Positions 35,785 to 47,045 are shown, numbered from the stretch's first letter. The stretch: 64,000 nucleotides of DNA from Cellulomonas terrae (GCF_007990265.1 NZ_BJWH01000022.1:17922-81921); one strand, 5' to 3'. Notes: generated from the letters alone by a model not told the origin. Translations and numbers: made by a program.

Positions 35785-37475
35785 CCCGGCTCGCGACGCG
35801 GCTGGCGGCCCCGGAACCGGGCTGGACGGTCGAGGCCGACGCGGTCGTCGTCGGCTCCGGCATCGCGGGTCTGACCGCGGCGCTCGAGCTGCGCACCCGC
35901 GTGCCGCGCGTCCTGCTGGTCACCAAGGACATCCTCGCGTCGGGGTCGACCGTGTGGGCGCAGGGCGGCATCGCGGCCGCGCTGGACCCGTCGGACTCGC
36001 CCGCCGCGCACCTGCAGGACACCCTCGTCGCGGGCGCCGGACTGTGCGACCCGCGCGCGGTCGAGGTGCTGGTCACGGAGGGTCCGCGGCGCGTCCGCGA
36101 GCTCGTCGCGCGCGGCGCCGTGTTCGACACGGCAGCCGACGGCAGCATCTCGCTGACCCGCGAGGGCGGGCACCACGCCGACCGCATCGCGCACGCGGGC
36201 GGCGACGCGACGGGCGCGGAGATCTCCCGCGCGCTCGTCGCGCAGATCGAGGCGGTGCGCGACGACCCGGGCATCGAGGTCATCGAGCACGCGCTCGTCC
36301 TCGACGTGCTCACGGGTCCGCCGGGACCGGACGGCAGGCCCGGGCGCGCGTGCGGCGTGACGCTCCACGTGATCGGCGAGGGGCAGCGCGACGGGGTCGG
36401 TGCCGCGCTGGGCCGCGCGGTCGTGCTCGCGACGGGCGGCATCGGCCAGGTCTACCGCTCGTCCACCAACCCGGCGCAGGCCACCGGGGACGGGATCGCC
36501 GCGGCGCTGCGTGCCGGGGCGGTGCTCGGGGACGTCGAGTTCGTGCAGTTCCACCCGACGGTGCTCTGGCTGGGCTCGGGCGTGAAGGGGCAGCTGACGC
36601 TGGTGTCCGAGGCGGTCCGGGGCGAGGGTGCGCTGCTGCTGGACACCGACGGTGTGCGGTTCATGCCCGACGTGCACCCGATGGCCGAGCTGGCTCCCCG
36701 GGACGTCGTCGCGCACGCGATCGTCCGGCGGATGACCGAGACCGGTTCCGACCACGTCTGGCTGGACGCCCGGCACCTCGGCGACGAGTTCCTGCGCTCC
36801 CGGTTCCCGACGATCAACGACCGGCTCCTGGAGCACGGCATCGACATGACGACCGACCTCGTCCCCGTCGCGCCCGCCCAGCACTACCACTCGGGTGGCG
36901 TGGTCACGGACCTCGTCGGTCGGACCAGCCTGCCCGGCCTGTACGCGGTGGGGGAGACGGCGTGCACGGGTGTGCACGGCGCCAACCGGCTGGCGTCGAA
37001 CTCCCTGCTCGAAGGCCTCGTGTTCGCCAGCCGTGCGGCCAAGCACATCGCCGCGCAGGTGGGCAGCGGCGTCCTCACGCCGCTCACGCCGGTGGCCCGG
37101 CCGGGCGACGAGGCCCTCGTCGCGGCGGCGTCGCGCGCCCGCGTGCAGCGGATCGCCTCCGACGGTCCTGGTCCGCTGCGGTCCGGCGACGGGCTGCGCC
37201 GGGCCGTGGCCGCGCTCGCGGCCGTGCCGACCGACGCGCACCTGCGCACCGACGAGGGCCGGCGCCTGGCCGCCCCGCAGGTGGCCGAGTGGGAGACGAC
37301 GAACGTGCACCAGGTGGCGACCGTGCTGACGGCGGCCGCGCTGGAGCGTGAGGAGAGCCGCGGCGGGCACGCGCGCAGCGACTTCCCGGCGACCGAGCCG
37401 TCCTGGCGGGTGCGGCTGGAGCTGTCGTTGGGCGCCGAGGGCGACCTGGTGTCCCGGCGGTCCTCGCCGGCCTGA
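35781..37475 (+). CDS. nadB: L-aspartate oxidase
   Basis: FAD enzyme of 564 residues that oxidises aspartate to iminoaspartate for quinolinate synthesis. The N-terminal [16 protein letters not shown] binds [23 protein letters not shown] and [15 protein letters not shown] line the active site, and [20 protein letters not shown] is the capping signature. Final overlapping member of the folate/pantothenate run. Its usual partner nadC is displaced about 5 kb by a hydrolase gene, and nadA is not in the window. Confidence 0.94.
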   Translation: MTRLATRLAAPEPGWTVEADAVVVGSGIAGLTAALELRTRVPRVLLVTKDILASGSTVWAQGGIAAALDPSDSPAAHLQDTLVAGAGLCDPRAVEVLVTEGPRRVRELVARGAVFDTAADGSISLTREGGHHADRIAHAGGDATGAEISRALVAQIEAVRDDPGIEVIEHALVLDVLTGPPGPDGRPGRACGVTLHVIGEGQRDGVGAALGRAVVLATGGIGQVYRSSTNPAQATGDGIAAALRAGAVLGDVEFVQFHPTVLWLGSGVKGQLTLVSEAVRGEGALLLDTDGVRFMPDVHPMAELAPRDVVAHAIVRRMTETGSDHVWLDARHLGDEFLRSRFPTINDRLLEHGIDMTTDLVPVAPAQHYHSGGVVTDLVGRTSLPGLYAVGETACTGVHGANRLASNSLLEGLVFASRAAKHIAAQVGSGVLTPLTPVARPGDEALVAAASRARVQRIASDGPGPLRSGDGLRRAVAALAAVPTDAHLRTDEGRRLAAPQVAEWETTNVHQVATVLTAAALEREESRGGHARSDFPATEPSWRVRLELSLGAEGDLVSRRSSPA

Positions 37476-37543
37476 GAGGGACGTTCTCACCCACAAGGGT
37501 GACATTCCGACACTATCGGCATAACGATCGATACCGATCGAGA

Positions 37544-37553
37544 GTTTCGATAC
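37544..37553 (+). promoter_or_regulatory. GTTTCGATAC, possible xylanase operator 1
   Basis: Near-palindrome GTTTCGATAC upstream of the GH10/CE4 gene, inside a run of related TCGATACC/ATCGATACC repeats (37527-37554). It shares the form GTTTCGAWAC with a site inside the gene's first codons. LacI-type repressors of actinobacterial xylan genes bind similar CGAAA/TTTCG palindromes, so an operator is plausible. Confidence 0.4.
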
Positions 37554-37641
37554 CTCCAGCTCTGGTCTCCTGCGCGGACGCTGCTTACCCTCTCCCCAGG
37601 ATCGCCCGAACCAGGGCATACGTCTGCGCAAAGGAGCGTCG

Positions 37642-40600
37642 ATGAGACACGCACGATCGCCACGGAATCGTTTCGAAACTATCGGGGTCGCGCTGACCAC
37701 GGCACTCGCGCTCGCGGCGGTCCCCGCCACGGTGGTCGCCACCGGGACGGCGGCACTCGCCGCGGACACGACGCTGGTGTCCACGGACTTCACCGACGGC
37801 ACCCTCGGCGGCTGGACGCAGAGCGGCGGTCCGACGCTGTCCTTCGTCGACGTGGACGGCAACCAGGCCCTCCAGGTCGCCAACCGCACCGAGGACTTCG
37901 ACGGCATCCAGACCCCCGCCGGACTGTTCGCGGACGTCGAGCCCGGCACGGTCCTGACGCTGTCGATGCGGGCGAAGCTCGCGCCGGAGACGGTCGGCTC
38001 CGCCGGGGTGCGCCTCGTCGTGAAGCCTGCCTACTCCTGGGTGGGCAACACCACGATGACCGCCGACGCGTGGACCACGGTGACCGGCACGTACGCGGTG
38101 CCGGCCGACGCCGACCCCGCGCAGCTGCAGGTCTACATCGGCACCGGCGCCCTCGACGGCCCGTACACCTACCTGGTGGACGACATCGCGATCACGGCCC
38201 CGGCCTCGTCGACGGAGACCACGCTGGTGTCCACCGACTTCACCGACGGCACGTACGCCGACTGGGCGGCCAGCGGCGGCGCGACGCTGTCGGTGGTCGA
38301 CGTGGAGGGCAACCCCGCCCTGCAGGTGGCCGACCGCACCGAGGACTTCGACGGCATCCAGACCGCCGCCGGCCTGTTCGCGGACGTCGAGCCCGGCACC
38401 GTCCTGACGCTGTCGATGCGGGCGCGGCTCGCGCCGGAGACGGTCGGCTCGGCCGGAGTGCGCCTCGTCGTGAAGCCCGCGTACTCCTGGGTGGGCAACA
38501 CCACGATGACCGCGGACGCGTGGACCACGGTGACCGGCACCTACGAGGTGCCCGCCGACGCCGTCCCGGCAGAGCTGCAGGTCTACATCGGCACGGGCGC
38601 ACTCGACGGGCCGTACACGTACCTCGTCGACGACATCACGATCACCGCCCCGGCCGGCGACGGCCCGGGCGAGACGCCGGACGTCCTGCCCGGTGGTGCG
38701 CTCAACCCCACGACCACCCCGGTCAGCGCCGCGCAGGGCACCGGCAACCGGTCGGCCCTGACGTTCGACGACGGCCCCAACGGCGCCGACACCACCGAGC
38801 TGCTGGACTTCCTGGCGGCCAAGGACATCCAGGCCACGTTCTGCGTCATCGGCCAGAACGTCCAGGCCCCGGGTGGCGCGGACCTCCTGAAGCGGATCGT
38901 CGCCGACGGTCACACGCTCTGCAACCACGGCACGTCCTACGACGTCCTCGACGGCACGCAGGCGGAGGTCGCGCAGGACCTGGCCGACAACCTGACGATC
39001 ATCCGGACCGCCCTGGGCAACCCGTCGGCGCAGGTGCCGTTCTTCCGAGCGGCCAACGGCGTGTGGACGACGGCGAACCAGAACGCGGCCGTCGCACTCG
39101 GCATGCAGCCGCTCGCGGTGATCAACACGATCTCCGACTGGGAGACCCAGGACGAGGCCACGCTCACCGCCAACCTGCGTGCGGCCATGAAGCCCGGCGA
39201 GGTCGTGCTCCTGCACGACGGTGGCGGCTCGCGGGCCGGCACGGTCGCGGCGGCGAAGACCGTCATCCAGGAGCGCCTCGACGAGGGGTGGACGTTCACG
39301 CTGCCCGCCGTCACGCTCGCGCCGAGCCAGCCCCCGGGCACCGCGGTGATCAGCGCCGACTTCGAGGACGGCCTGCAGGGCTGGGTCCCCCGCGCGACCG
39401 GGGACGGCCAGGGCACGCTCGCCGTCACCGGCGAGCTCGCCCACGGCGGCGCGCAGTCGGCGCTGCTGACCGCGCGCACGTCGCAGGGTCACGGCATCGG
39501 CTTCGACGCCACGGGGGTGCTCATCCCGGGCACCAGCTACGAGTACTCCGCCTGGGTGCGGTTCGCGCCCGGCCAGACCGGCGACGAGATCTGGCTGAGC
39601 CTGGCCCGCACGGTGGGCGAGAGCACCTCGTACGACACGCTCAAGCAGTTCACGGGCATCTCGAACAGCGAGTGGGTGGAGGTCACCGGCACGTTCCAGA
39701 TGGCCGCGGCCGACTCGGCGCTGCTGTACTTCGAGACGCCGTGGGAGAACGGCGACCCCGGCAACACGTCGGACTTCCTCGTCGACGACATCGTCGTCAA
39801 GGTCCAGGACCCGCTGCAGGTGCAGGACCTCGCGCCGATCAAGGACTCCGTCGACTTCCCGGTGGGCGCGGCGATCGACAGCCGTGAGCAGACCGGGGCG
39901 CAGTCGGAGCTCCTGCTCCGGCACTTCGACCAGGTCACGTCGGAGAACTACATGAAGCCCGAGGCCTGGTACGACGCCGAGGGCACCTTCACGCCGCACC
40001 CCGAGGCCGACGCGATCATGCAGTACGCGCAGGACAACGGGATCGCCGTGTACGGGCACACGCTGGCCTGGCACAGCCAGACGCCGGCCTGGTTCTTCCA
40101 GGACGAGGCGGGGGCTCCGCTCACGACGAGCGAGGCCGACCAGCAGGTGCTCCGGGACCGGCTGCGGACGCACATCCACGCCGTCGCGCAGCACCTGAGC
40201 GACACGTACGGCGCGTTCGGCAGCGACACCAACCCGCTGGTCGCGTTCGACGTGGTGAACGAGGTGGTCAGCGACAGCGGCGAGTTCGCCGACGGGCTGC
40301 GTCGCAGCGAGTGGTACCGGATCCTGGGCGAGGAGTTCATCGACCTGGCGTTCCAGTACGCGGACGAGTCCTTCAACGACGAGTTCGCCGCCGCGGGCGC
40401 CGACCGTCCGATCACCCTGTTCATCAACGACTACAACACCGAGCAGGGCGGCAAGCAGGTCCGCCTGCACGCCCTCGTCGAGCGCCTGCTCGAGCGCGGC
40501 GTGCCGGTCGACGGCGTGGGCCACCAGTTCCACGTCAGCCTCGCGATGCCGGTGTCCGCGCTCGAGACGGCCCTCACCGCGTTCGAGGACCTGCCGGTCG

Positions 40601-42414
40601 TGCAGGCGGTCACCGAGCTCGACGTCACGACCGGCACGCCGGTGACCGACGGCAAGCTCGTCGAGCAGGGCTACTACTACCGCGACGCGTTCCGGGTCTT
40701 CCGGGCGCACGCCGAGAGCCTGTTCTCGGTCACGGTGTGGGGCCTGACCGACGGCCGCAGCTGGCGCAGCGACGCCGGCGCACCGCTCGTGTTCGACGAC
40801 CTCCTGCAGGCGAAGCCCGCGTACTACGGCATCGTCGACGGCGAGCTGCCCGCCCGGCAGCGTGCGGCGAACGTCTTCGCCGAGGACGTGCCGCTGTCCG
40901 ACGAGACGTCCGACGTCCGGTGGTCGCAGCTGCCGCTGAACGTCCTCGACGACTCGACCGCCTTCCAGCTCCGCTGGGCGCCGGACAATCTGACGGCGTA
41001 CGTCACGGTCGACGACGCGACCGCGGAGGCGACCGACGCGATCGAGATCGCCTACGCGGGCCAGACCGTCACGTTCGGCCGGGACGGCTCGGGCGACGTC
41101 GACGGTGTGGTCACGGAGCGGGACGGCGGCTACGACGCCGTCGTCAAGCTCCCGCTCGCCACCCCGGTGGCGGAGGGCGGCACGGTGCCGTTCGACCTGC
41201 GGGTCACCGACGGTGCCGACACCGTCGCGTGGAACACGCCGGGCGCGACGGGCACCCTCACGCTCGTCGAGGCGCTCTCGTACGCCGAGGTCCCCTCGGT
41301 CGCGACGGCGCCGACGATCGACGGCGACACGGATGCCTCCTGGTCCGACGCCGTCTCCGTCCGCACCGACAAGCAGACCAACGGCACCGGCGGCGCGACG
41401 GCGGAGGTCCGCACCCTGTGGAAGGACAACACGCTGTTCGTGCTCGCCGAGGTCACCGACCCGGTCGTGGACGTCACGGGCTCCGACCCGTGGATCCAGG
41501 ACTCGGTCGAGATCTACGTGGACGCGGGCAACTACAAGAACGGGTCCTACCGGTACGACGACACGCAGATCCGGATCAGCGCGACCAACGTGGTCTCGTT
41601 CGGCACGGGTGACGAGGCGTTCCAGCAGAACCGGCTGGTCAGCGCCACACGGCTCACCGACACCGGCTACGTGGTGGAGGCGTCGATCAGCCTGCTCGAG
41701 GACGGTGGTGCAGGCAGCTTCCAGGGCGTGGACTTCCAGGTGAACGACGCCAGCAACGGCGCGCGCACCTCGATCCACAACTGGGCCGACCCGACGGGCG
41801 CCGGCTACCAGAGCACCGCGCGCTGGGGTGTCCTGCAGCTGGTCGAGGCGGGCGTCCCGTCGTCGGCGACCACGCTGACGGCCGCGCCGTCGAGCCAGGT
41901 GTTCGGGTCGTCCTCACGGGTCACGCTCACGGCGACGGTCACGGCCGACGTGCCCGTGGCCGGTCCGGTGGAGTTCGTGGCCGGGGACACCGTGCTCGGC
42001 ACGGCGACGCTGCGGAACGGCAGCGCGAGCCTGCGGCTGCCGGGGTCGACCCCGGCGGGCAGCTACGAGGTCGTCGCCCGGTTCGCCGGTGACGACACCG
42101 TGGCGGGCTCGGAGTCGGCGGCGGTGACGGTGGTCGTGGAGAAGGTGACCACGACGACCGGGCTGACCGTCACGCGCGGGTTCCTGTTCATCCCGTCGGT
42201 CGCGTTCGTGACGGTCGCGACCAACAACGGCAGGGTGCCGTCCGGGACGGTCGAGATCCGCGAGGGCACCAAGGTCGTCAAGCGGCTGAACGTGGTCCTC
42301 GGCATCGCGATCGGCACGGTGCCGTCCGGCAAGCACACGTACACGGCGACGTTCGTCCCGAGCGACACCGCGAACGTGAGCCCGAGCACGAGCGCACCCG
42401 TCAAGACCCGCTGA
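37642..42414 (+). CDS. Secreted bifunctional CE4 deacetylase / GH10 xylanase
   Basis: 1590-residue secreted modular enzyme. Signal peptide 1-40; two nearly identical CBM4_9-like modules (about 44-190 and 194-340). A CE4 polysaccharide deacetylase follows (ALTFDDGP with D376/D377, FFRAANGVW, VVLLHDGGGSR), then a third CBM4_9/22-like module (570-720). GH10 xylanase spans 735-1065, with acid/base E874 in VVNEVV and nucleophile E992 in VTELDV. A diverged CBM9-like segment (1070-1210), CBM9 (1213-1400) and two Ig-like domains close it. It should remove acetyl groups and cut the xylan backbone. AAGGAG precedes the ATG. It is inserted between nadB and nadC. Confidence 0.93.
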   Translation: MRHARSPRNRFETIGVALTTALALAAVPATVVATGTAALAADTTLVSTDFTDGTLGGWTQSGGPTLSFVDVDGNQALQVANRTEDFDGIQTPAGLFADVEPGTVLTLSMRAKLAPETVGSAGVRLVVKPAYSWVGNTTMTADAWTTVTGTYAVPADADPAQLQVYIGTGALDGPYTYLVDDIAITAPASSTETTLVSTDFTDGTYADWAASGGATLSVVDVEGNPALQVADRTEDFDGIQTAAGLFADVEPGTVLTLSMRARLAPETVGSAGVRLVVKPAYSWVGNTTMTADAWTTVTGTYEVPADAVPAELQVYIGTGALDGPYTYLVDDITITAPAGDGPGETPDVLPGGALNPTTTPVSAAQGTGNRSALTFDDGPNGADTTELLDFLAAKDIQATFCVIGQNVQAPGGADLLKRIVADGHTLCNHGTSYDVLDGTQAEVAQDLADNLTIIRTALGNPSAQVPFFRAANGVWTTANQNAAVALGMQPLAVINTISDWETQDEATLTANLRAAMKPGEVVLLHDGGGSRAGTVAAAKTVIQERLDEGWTFTLPAVTLAPSQPPGTAVISADFEDGLQGWVPRATGDGQGTLAVTGELAHGGAQSALLTARTSQGHGIGFDATGVLIPGTSYEYSAWVRFAPGQTGDEIWLSLARTVGESTSYDTLKQFTGISNSEWVEVTGTFQMAAADSALLYFETPWENGDPGNTSDFLVDDIVVKVQDPLQVQDLAPIKDSVDFPVGAAIDSREQTGAQSELLLRHFDQVTSENYMKPEAWYDAEGTFTPHPEADAIMQYAQDNGIAVYGHTLAWHSQTPAWFFQDEAGAPLTTSEADQQVLRDRLRTHIHAVAQHLSDTYGAFGSDTNPLVAFDVVNEVVSDSGEFADGLRRSEWYRILGEEFIDLAFQYADESFNDEFAAAGADRPITLFINDYNTEQGGKQVRLHALVERLLERGVPVDGVGHQFHVSLAMPVSALETALTAFEDLPVVQAVTELDVTTGTPVTDGKLVEQGYYYRDAFRVFRAHAESLFSVTVWGLTDGRSWRSDAGAPLVFDDLLQAKPAYYGIVDGELPARQRAANVFAEDVPLSDETSDVRWSQLPLNVLDDSTAFQLRWAPDNLTAYVTVDDATAEATDAIEIAYAGQTVTFGRDGSGDVDGVVTERDGGYDAVVKLPLATPVAEGGTVPFDLRVTDGADTVAWNTPGATGTLTLVEALSYAEVPSVATAPTIDGDTDASWSDAVSVRTDKQTNGTGGATAEVRTLWKDNTLFVLAEVTDPVVDVTGSDPWIQDSVEIYVDAGNYKNGSYRYDDTQIRISATNVVSFGTGDEAFQQNRLVSATRLTDTGYVVEASISLLEDGGAGSFQGVDFQVNDASNGARTSIHNWADPTGAGYQSTARWGVLQLVEAGVPSSATTLTAAPSSQVFGSSSRVTLTATVTADVPVAGPVEFVAGDTVLGTATLRNGSASLRLPGSTPAGSYEVVARFAGDDTVAGSESAAVTVVVEKVTTTTGLTVTRGFLFIPSVAFVTVATNNGRVPSGTVEIREGTKVVKRLNVVLGIAIGTVPSGKHTYTATFVPSDTANVSPSTSAPVKTR
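37670..37679 (+). promoter_or_regulatory. GTTTCGAAAC palindrome, possible intragenic operator 2
   Basis: Perfect 10-base palindrome beginning 28 bases after the ATG of the GH10/CE4 gene, encoding part of its signal peptide. With the upstream GTTTCGATAC copy it could act as a roadblock or looping operator for a LacI-type repressor. No such repressor gene lies in the window. Confidence 0.4.
37771..38645 (+). repeat. Tandem 450-bp CBM duplication
   Basis: The segments 37771-38195 and 38221-38645 repeat with a period of exactly 450 bases (150 codons). Long stretches are identical, for example around TEDFDGIQT and LAPETVGSAGVRLVVKP, and many differences are synonymous third-position changes. This is a recent in-frame duplication of one carbohydrate-binding module. 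Confidence 0.9.
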
Positions 42415-42421
42415 CGGTCGG

Positions 42422-42458
42422 TACCGGGCCCGCGTCCCTCCTGGACGCGGGCCCGGTA
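42422..42458. terminator. Strong hairpin after the GH10/CE4 gene
   Basis: Perfect 16-bp stem (42422-42437 with 42443-42458) closed by the loop CTCCT. It lacks a U-tract but is the strongest short hairpin seen here and immediately follows the hydrolase stop. The nadC -10 hexamer TAGCGT begins at 42457, inside the right arm. Confidence 0.75.
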
Positions 42459-42468
42459 GCGTGACGGC

Positions 42469-43362
42469 GTGACCGTGCCGACGCCCTCCCTCGACCCCGC
42501 CTGGATCGCCCGGACGGTGACGATCGCCCTCGACGAGGACCTCGGTCCGGTGCCCGGTCGGGACGTGACGACGCAGTCGACGATCCCGCCGGAGGCGACG
42601 GGCGCCGCGGACCTGGTGGCCCGGCAGGACGGGGTCGTCGCGGGACTCGTGGTGGTGCCGGAGGTGGTCGGGCAGGTCGCGGCGCGGCTCGGGCTGCCGG
42701 TGCCGACCGTCGACCAGCGCGTGCCCGACGGCACCCGGGTCGTGCGCGGTGACGTGCTGGCCGTGCTGACCGGACCCGTGCAGGTGCTCCTCGTCGCGGA
42801 GCGGACGCTGCTCAACCTGGCGTCGCGGGCGTCGGGCGTCGCCACCCACACCCGCCGCTGGGCGGACGCGCTGGAGGGGACGGGCGCGCTCGTCCTGGAC
42901 ACGCGCAAGACGACTCCGGGGCTGCGGGCGCTGGAGAAGTACGCCGTGCGCTGCGGCGGGGGGACCAACAAGCGCATGGGGCTGTACGACGTCGCGATGG
43001 TCAAGGACAACCACGTGGTCGCGGCGGGATCCGTCTCGGCGGCCGTCGCGGCCGTCCGGGACAGGTACCCCGAGGTCACCATCCAGGTCGAGGCGGACAC
43101 TCTCCACCAGGCGCTGGAGGCCGTCGCGGCCGGCGCACGCTTCCTGCTGCTCGACAACATGCCGACGCCGCTGCTCGCGGAGGTCGTCACGGCGGTGCGG
43201 GCCGTCGACCCCGGCGTCGAGCTGGAGGCCACCGGGAACCTCACGCTCGACCGCGCGCGGGAGGTCGCCTCGACGGGCGTCGACTACCTGTCGGTGGGCG
43301 GGCTCACGCACTCGTCGCCGATCCTCGACCTCGCGCTCGACCTGGAGCCGGTCGGCCGGTGA
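42469..43362 (+). CDS. nadC: Nicotinate-nucleotide (quinolinate) pyrophosphorylase
   Basis: 297-residue enzyme that turns quinolinate and PRPP into nicotinate mononucleotide. LDTRKTTPGLRALEKYAVRC GG-type motif, MVKDNHVVAAGSV, IQVEADTLHQALEAV and LDNMPTPLL are diagnostic. TAGCGT (42457-42462) lies six bases before the GTG, so the gene has its own leaderless promoter even though nadB upstream is in a coupled operon. This fits separation of nadB and nadC by the inserted hydrolase gene. Confidence 0.95.
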   Translation: MTVPTPSLDPAWIARTVTIALDEDLGPVPGRDVTTQSTIPPEATGAADLVARQDGVVAGLVVVPEVVGQVAARLGLPVPTVDQRVPDGTRVVRGDVLAVLTGPVQVLLVAERTLLNLASRASGVATHTRRWADALEGTGALVLDTRKTTPGLRALEKYAVRCGGGTNKRMGLYDVAMVKDNHVVAAGSVSAAVAAVRDRYPEVTIQVEADTLHQALEAVAAGARFLLLDNMPTPLLAEVVTAVRAVDPGVELEATGNLTLDRAREVASTGVDYLSVGGLTHSSPILDLALDLEPVGR

Positions 43363-43382
43363 CGCGCCGGTAAGATCGCCCG

Positions 43383-44899
<1,517 letters not shown>

Positions 44900-44903
<4 letters not shown>

Positions 44904-45088
44904 ACCCCCTGTTCACGGCCCTCGCCGCCCTGCTGCCGTCGATCGGCGTCGGATTGCTGTTCTGGTTCGCCATCCGCGCGCTGGTCAATGCCGACCGTAC
45001 GGAACGCCAGGCATTGGCCAAAATGGATGCAGCCGAACGTCGGGCGGAACTTGCCGCCAATAAAGAGGAATCCGGCCCCGCCGTTTGA
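44900..45088 (+). CDS. Small single-pass membrane protein
   Basis: 62-residue protein. One transmembrane helix ([19 protein letters not shown], about residues 11-30) is followed by a charged helical tail rich in Ala, Glu and Arg ([19 protein letters not shown]). ATG overlaps the lysS stop (ATGA). I recall similar small ORFs between lysS and lsr2 in other Micrococcales, but no function is known. Its 3' half is AT-richer than the surroundings, and the lsr2 promoter starts at its stop. Confidence 0.65.
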
Positions 45089-45113
45089 CGCCTTAAAGTG
45101 CCGATGCGATAGT
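45085..45113 (+). promoter_or_regulatory. SigA-type promoter of lsr2
   Basis: TTGACG (45085-45090), a 17-base spacer and GATAGT (45108-45113) make a near-consensus housekeeping promoter. Transcription would begin near 45120, giving a leader of about 39 bases with GGAG six bases before the lsr2 ATG. The -35 overlaps the stop of the small membrane protein. Confidence 0.65.
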
Positions 45114-45158
45114 GAACGAGACAAGCATTCCCCCCGCATCTGCATGATGGAGAACACA

Positions 45159-45491
45159 ATGGCGCAGAAGGTTCAGGTCCTGCTGGTCGACGACATCGAC
45201 GGCGGAACTGCAGACGAGACCGTGACGTTCGGGCTCGACGGCGTCACCTATGAGATCGATCTGACCTCCGGGCACGCGAGCGAGCTGCGTGAGGCATTCG
45301 CCCAGTGGGTCGGGCACGCGCGCAAGGTCGGTGGCCGTACGGCCGCGAAGTCGACGGCTGCTCGTGGGCGGCGCTCGTCGAGCAGCGACGCCCAGGCGAT
45401 CCGCGAGTGGGCCAAGGAGCACGGGCACCACGTGTCCGAGCGTGGCCGCATCTCCGCGGAGGTCAAGGCCGCGTACGACGCGTCGCACTGA
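45159..45491 (+). CDS. lsr2: Nucleoid-associated xenogeneic silencer Lsr2
   Basis: 110-residue H-NS-like DNA-bridging protein. The N-terminal dimerisation domain (KVQVLLVDDIDGGTADETVTFGLDG) precedes a basic linker (AKSTAARGRRSSSS) and a C-terminal DNA-binding domain with the RGR minor-groove hook (HVSERGRISAEVKAAYDAS). It silences AT-rich, often foreign DNA. ATG 45159 has GGAG six bases upstream; ATG 45144 and 45147 are also in frame. Strong promoter and terminator flank it. It marks the end of the conserved block. Confidence 0.96.
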   Translation: MAQKVQVLLVDDIDGGTADETVTFGLDGVTYEIDLTSGHASELREAFAQWVGHARKVGGRTAAKSTAARGRRSSSSDAQAIREWAKEHGHHVSERGRISAEVKAAYDASH

Positions 45492-45505
45492 CACGTCGCA
45501 CGAAC

Positions 45506-45544
45506 GACGAGAGCCCGGTGCCGGGGGGGTGCCGGGCTCTCGTC
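45506..45544. terminator. Bidirectional hairpin between lsr2 and xylB
   Basis: GACGAGAGCCCGG (45506-45518) pairs perfectly with CCGGGCTCTCGTC (45532-45544) around a G-rich 13-base loop. It sits between the convergent lsr2 and xylB ends and can serve both. Confidence 0.75.
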
Positions 45545-45549
45545 ATGTC

Positions 45550-46953
45550 TCAGGCGGGTCGCACGCCCGTGAGCTCGCGCACCGCGGCGTACTGCTCGCG
45601 GACCTGCTGGACGGGTGCGCCGCTGCACACCGTCGCCTCGGAGGCCGAGCTCCAGGCCGGCGGCGTCGCGGACCCGGACAGCACCCAGGCGGCCTGGCGG
45701 GCGGCACCGTCGGCCACGTACTCGCCGGGCGTCGGCACGCGGACGTCGAGCCCGAGCACCGACGGCGCGATCGCCCGCACGGCGGCCGACTGCGCGCCGC
45801 CACCGATCAGGAACAGCCGCTCGACCGCGACGCCCTGGGCGCGCAGCGCGTCGATCCCGTCCGCGAGCGCGCACAGCATCCCCTCGACCGCGGCGCGCGC
45901 CACGTGCGCGGGCGTCGTGTTGGCGAGCCGCATGCCGTGCAGCGCACCGGTCGCGTCGGGCTTGTTGGGGGTGCGCTCGCCCTCCAGGTACGGCACGAGC
46001 ACGAGGCCGTCGGCGCCCGCGGGGGCGGACAGGGCCAGCGCGGACAGCCCGGCGTGGTCGACGCCGAGCATGCGGGCGGCCGCGTCGAGCACGCGGGAGG
46101 CGTTCAGCGTGCAGGCGAGCGGGAGGAACCCGCCGGCGGCGTCGGCGAACCCGGTGACCAGGCCGGACCCGTCGGCCGTCGCGGCCGACGCGATCGCGGA
46201 GACCACGCCCGAGGTGCCGATGGAGACCGCGACGTCACCGGGCTGCAGGCCGAGCGCGAGGGCCGCGGCGGCGTTGTCACCGGCACCGGGGCCGAGGATC
46301 GCACCGCCGGTGGTCCGTGGGCCGGCCTCGGACGGGCCGAGCACGCGCGGGACGAGCGCGTCGTGCCCCAGGGCAAGCTCGAGCAGGTCGTGCCGGTAGT
46401 CCTCGGTCGCGGGGGACCAGTAGCCCGTGCCCGAGGCGTCCGAGCGGTCGGTCACCAGCGCGTCGAGGCCCGGTGCCCCCGCCAGGCGCCAGGTCAGCCA
46501 GTCGTGGGGGAGTGCGACGGCGGCGACGCGCGCGGCGTTCTCCGGCTCGGCGTCCCGCAGCCAGCGCAGCTTGGTCACGGTCAGCGACGCGACGGGCACG
46601 GAGCCCACCGCGTCGGCCCACGCCTGCGGCCCGCCCAGCTCGTCGATGAGGTCGAGCGCCGCCTGCGCCGAGCGTGTGTCGTTCCAGAGGAGCGCGTCGC
46701 GGACGACCTCGCCGCGCTCGTCCAGCGCGACCATGCCGTGCTGCTGACCGCCGACCGAGACCGCCTCGACGTCGTGGAGACCTCCGGCGCTGACGATCGC
46801 GGACTGCAGGGCGTCCCACCAGTACCAGGGCGCCACCTCGGTGCCGTCGGGGTGCGACGCGCGCCCGGAGCGCACGAGCGCCCCGGTCTCGGCGTCACGC
46901 ACGACGACCTTGCAGGACTGCGTCGACGAGTCGATACCGGCGACGAGAGCCAT
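45550..46953 (-). CDS. xylB: Xylulokinase
   Basis: FGGY-family sugar kinase of 467 residues that phosphorylates D-xylulose to xylulose-5-phosphate. The N-terminal [21 protein letters not shown] is the first phosphate-binding loop, [11 protein letters not shown] the second, and [16 protein letters not shown] the adenosine motif. It lies 92 bases after xylA on the same strand, with a conserved hairpin element between them that may lower its expression relative to xylA. Confidence 0.93.
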   Translation of the reverse strand: MALVAGIDSSTQSCKVVVRDAETGALVRSGRASHPDGTEVAPWYWWDALQSAIVSAGGLHDVEAVSVGGQQHGMVALDERGEVVRDALLWNDTRSAQAALDLIDELGGPQAWADAVGSVPVASLTVTKLRWLRDAEPENAARVAAVALPHDWLTWRLAGAPGLDALVTDRSDASGTGYWSPATEDYRHDLLELALGHDALVPRVLGPSEAGPRTTGGAILGPGAGDNAAAALALGLQPGDVAVSIGTSGVVSAIASAATADGSGLVTGFADAAGGFLPLACTLNASRVLDAAARMLGVDHAGLSALALSAPAGADGLVLVPYLEGERTPNKPDATGALHGMRLANTTPAHVARAAVEGMLCALADGIDALRAQGVAVERLFLIGGGAQSAAVRAIAPSVLGLDVRVPTPGEYVADGAARQAAWVLSGSATPPAWSSASEATVCSGAPVQQVREQYAAVRELTGVRPA

Positions 46954-46973
46954 GGTCTACCTCCAGGTGAACC

Positions 46974-47025
46974 CGCAACGTCCGCACTCGTGCGGGTGGG
47001 GACCCGACGGAGTGCGGACGTTGCG
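46974..47025. repeat. CGCAACGTCCGCACTC hairpin element, copy 3
   Basis: CGCAACGTCCGCACTC (46974-46989) and its exact complement (47010-47025) around a 20-base loop, between xylA and xylB on the same strand. The stem is identical to the copy at 7292; the loop is not. It could attenuate transcription or protect the upstream xylA message. Confidence 0.85.
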
Positions 47026-47045
47026 AGGGAAAAGGACGGGACAGG

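Noticed and set aside
37585..41778. 1397-codon open frame on the - strand
   Set aside because: Exact antisense shadow of the GH10/CE4 gene, including a mirrored duplication; no ribosome site or recognisable motif.
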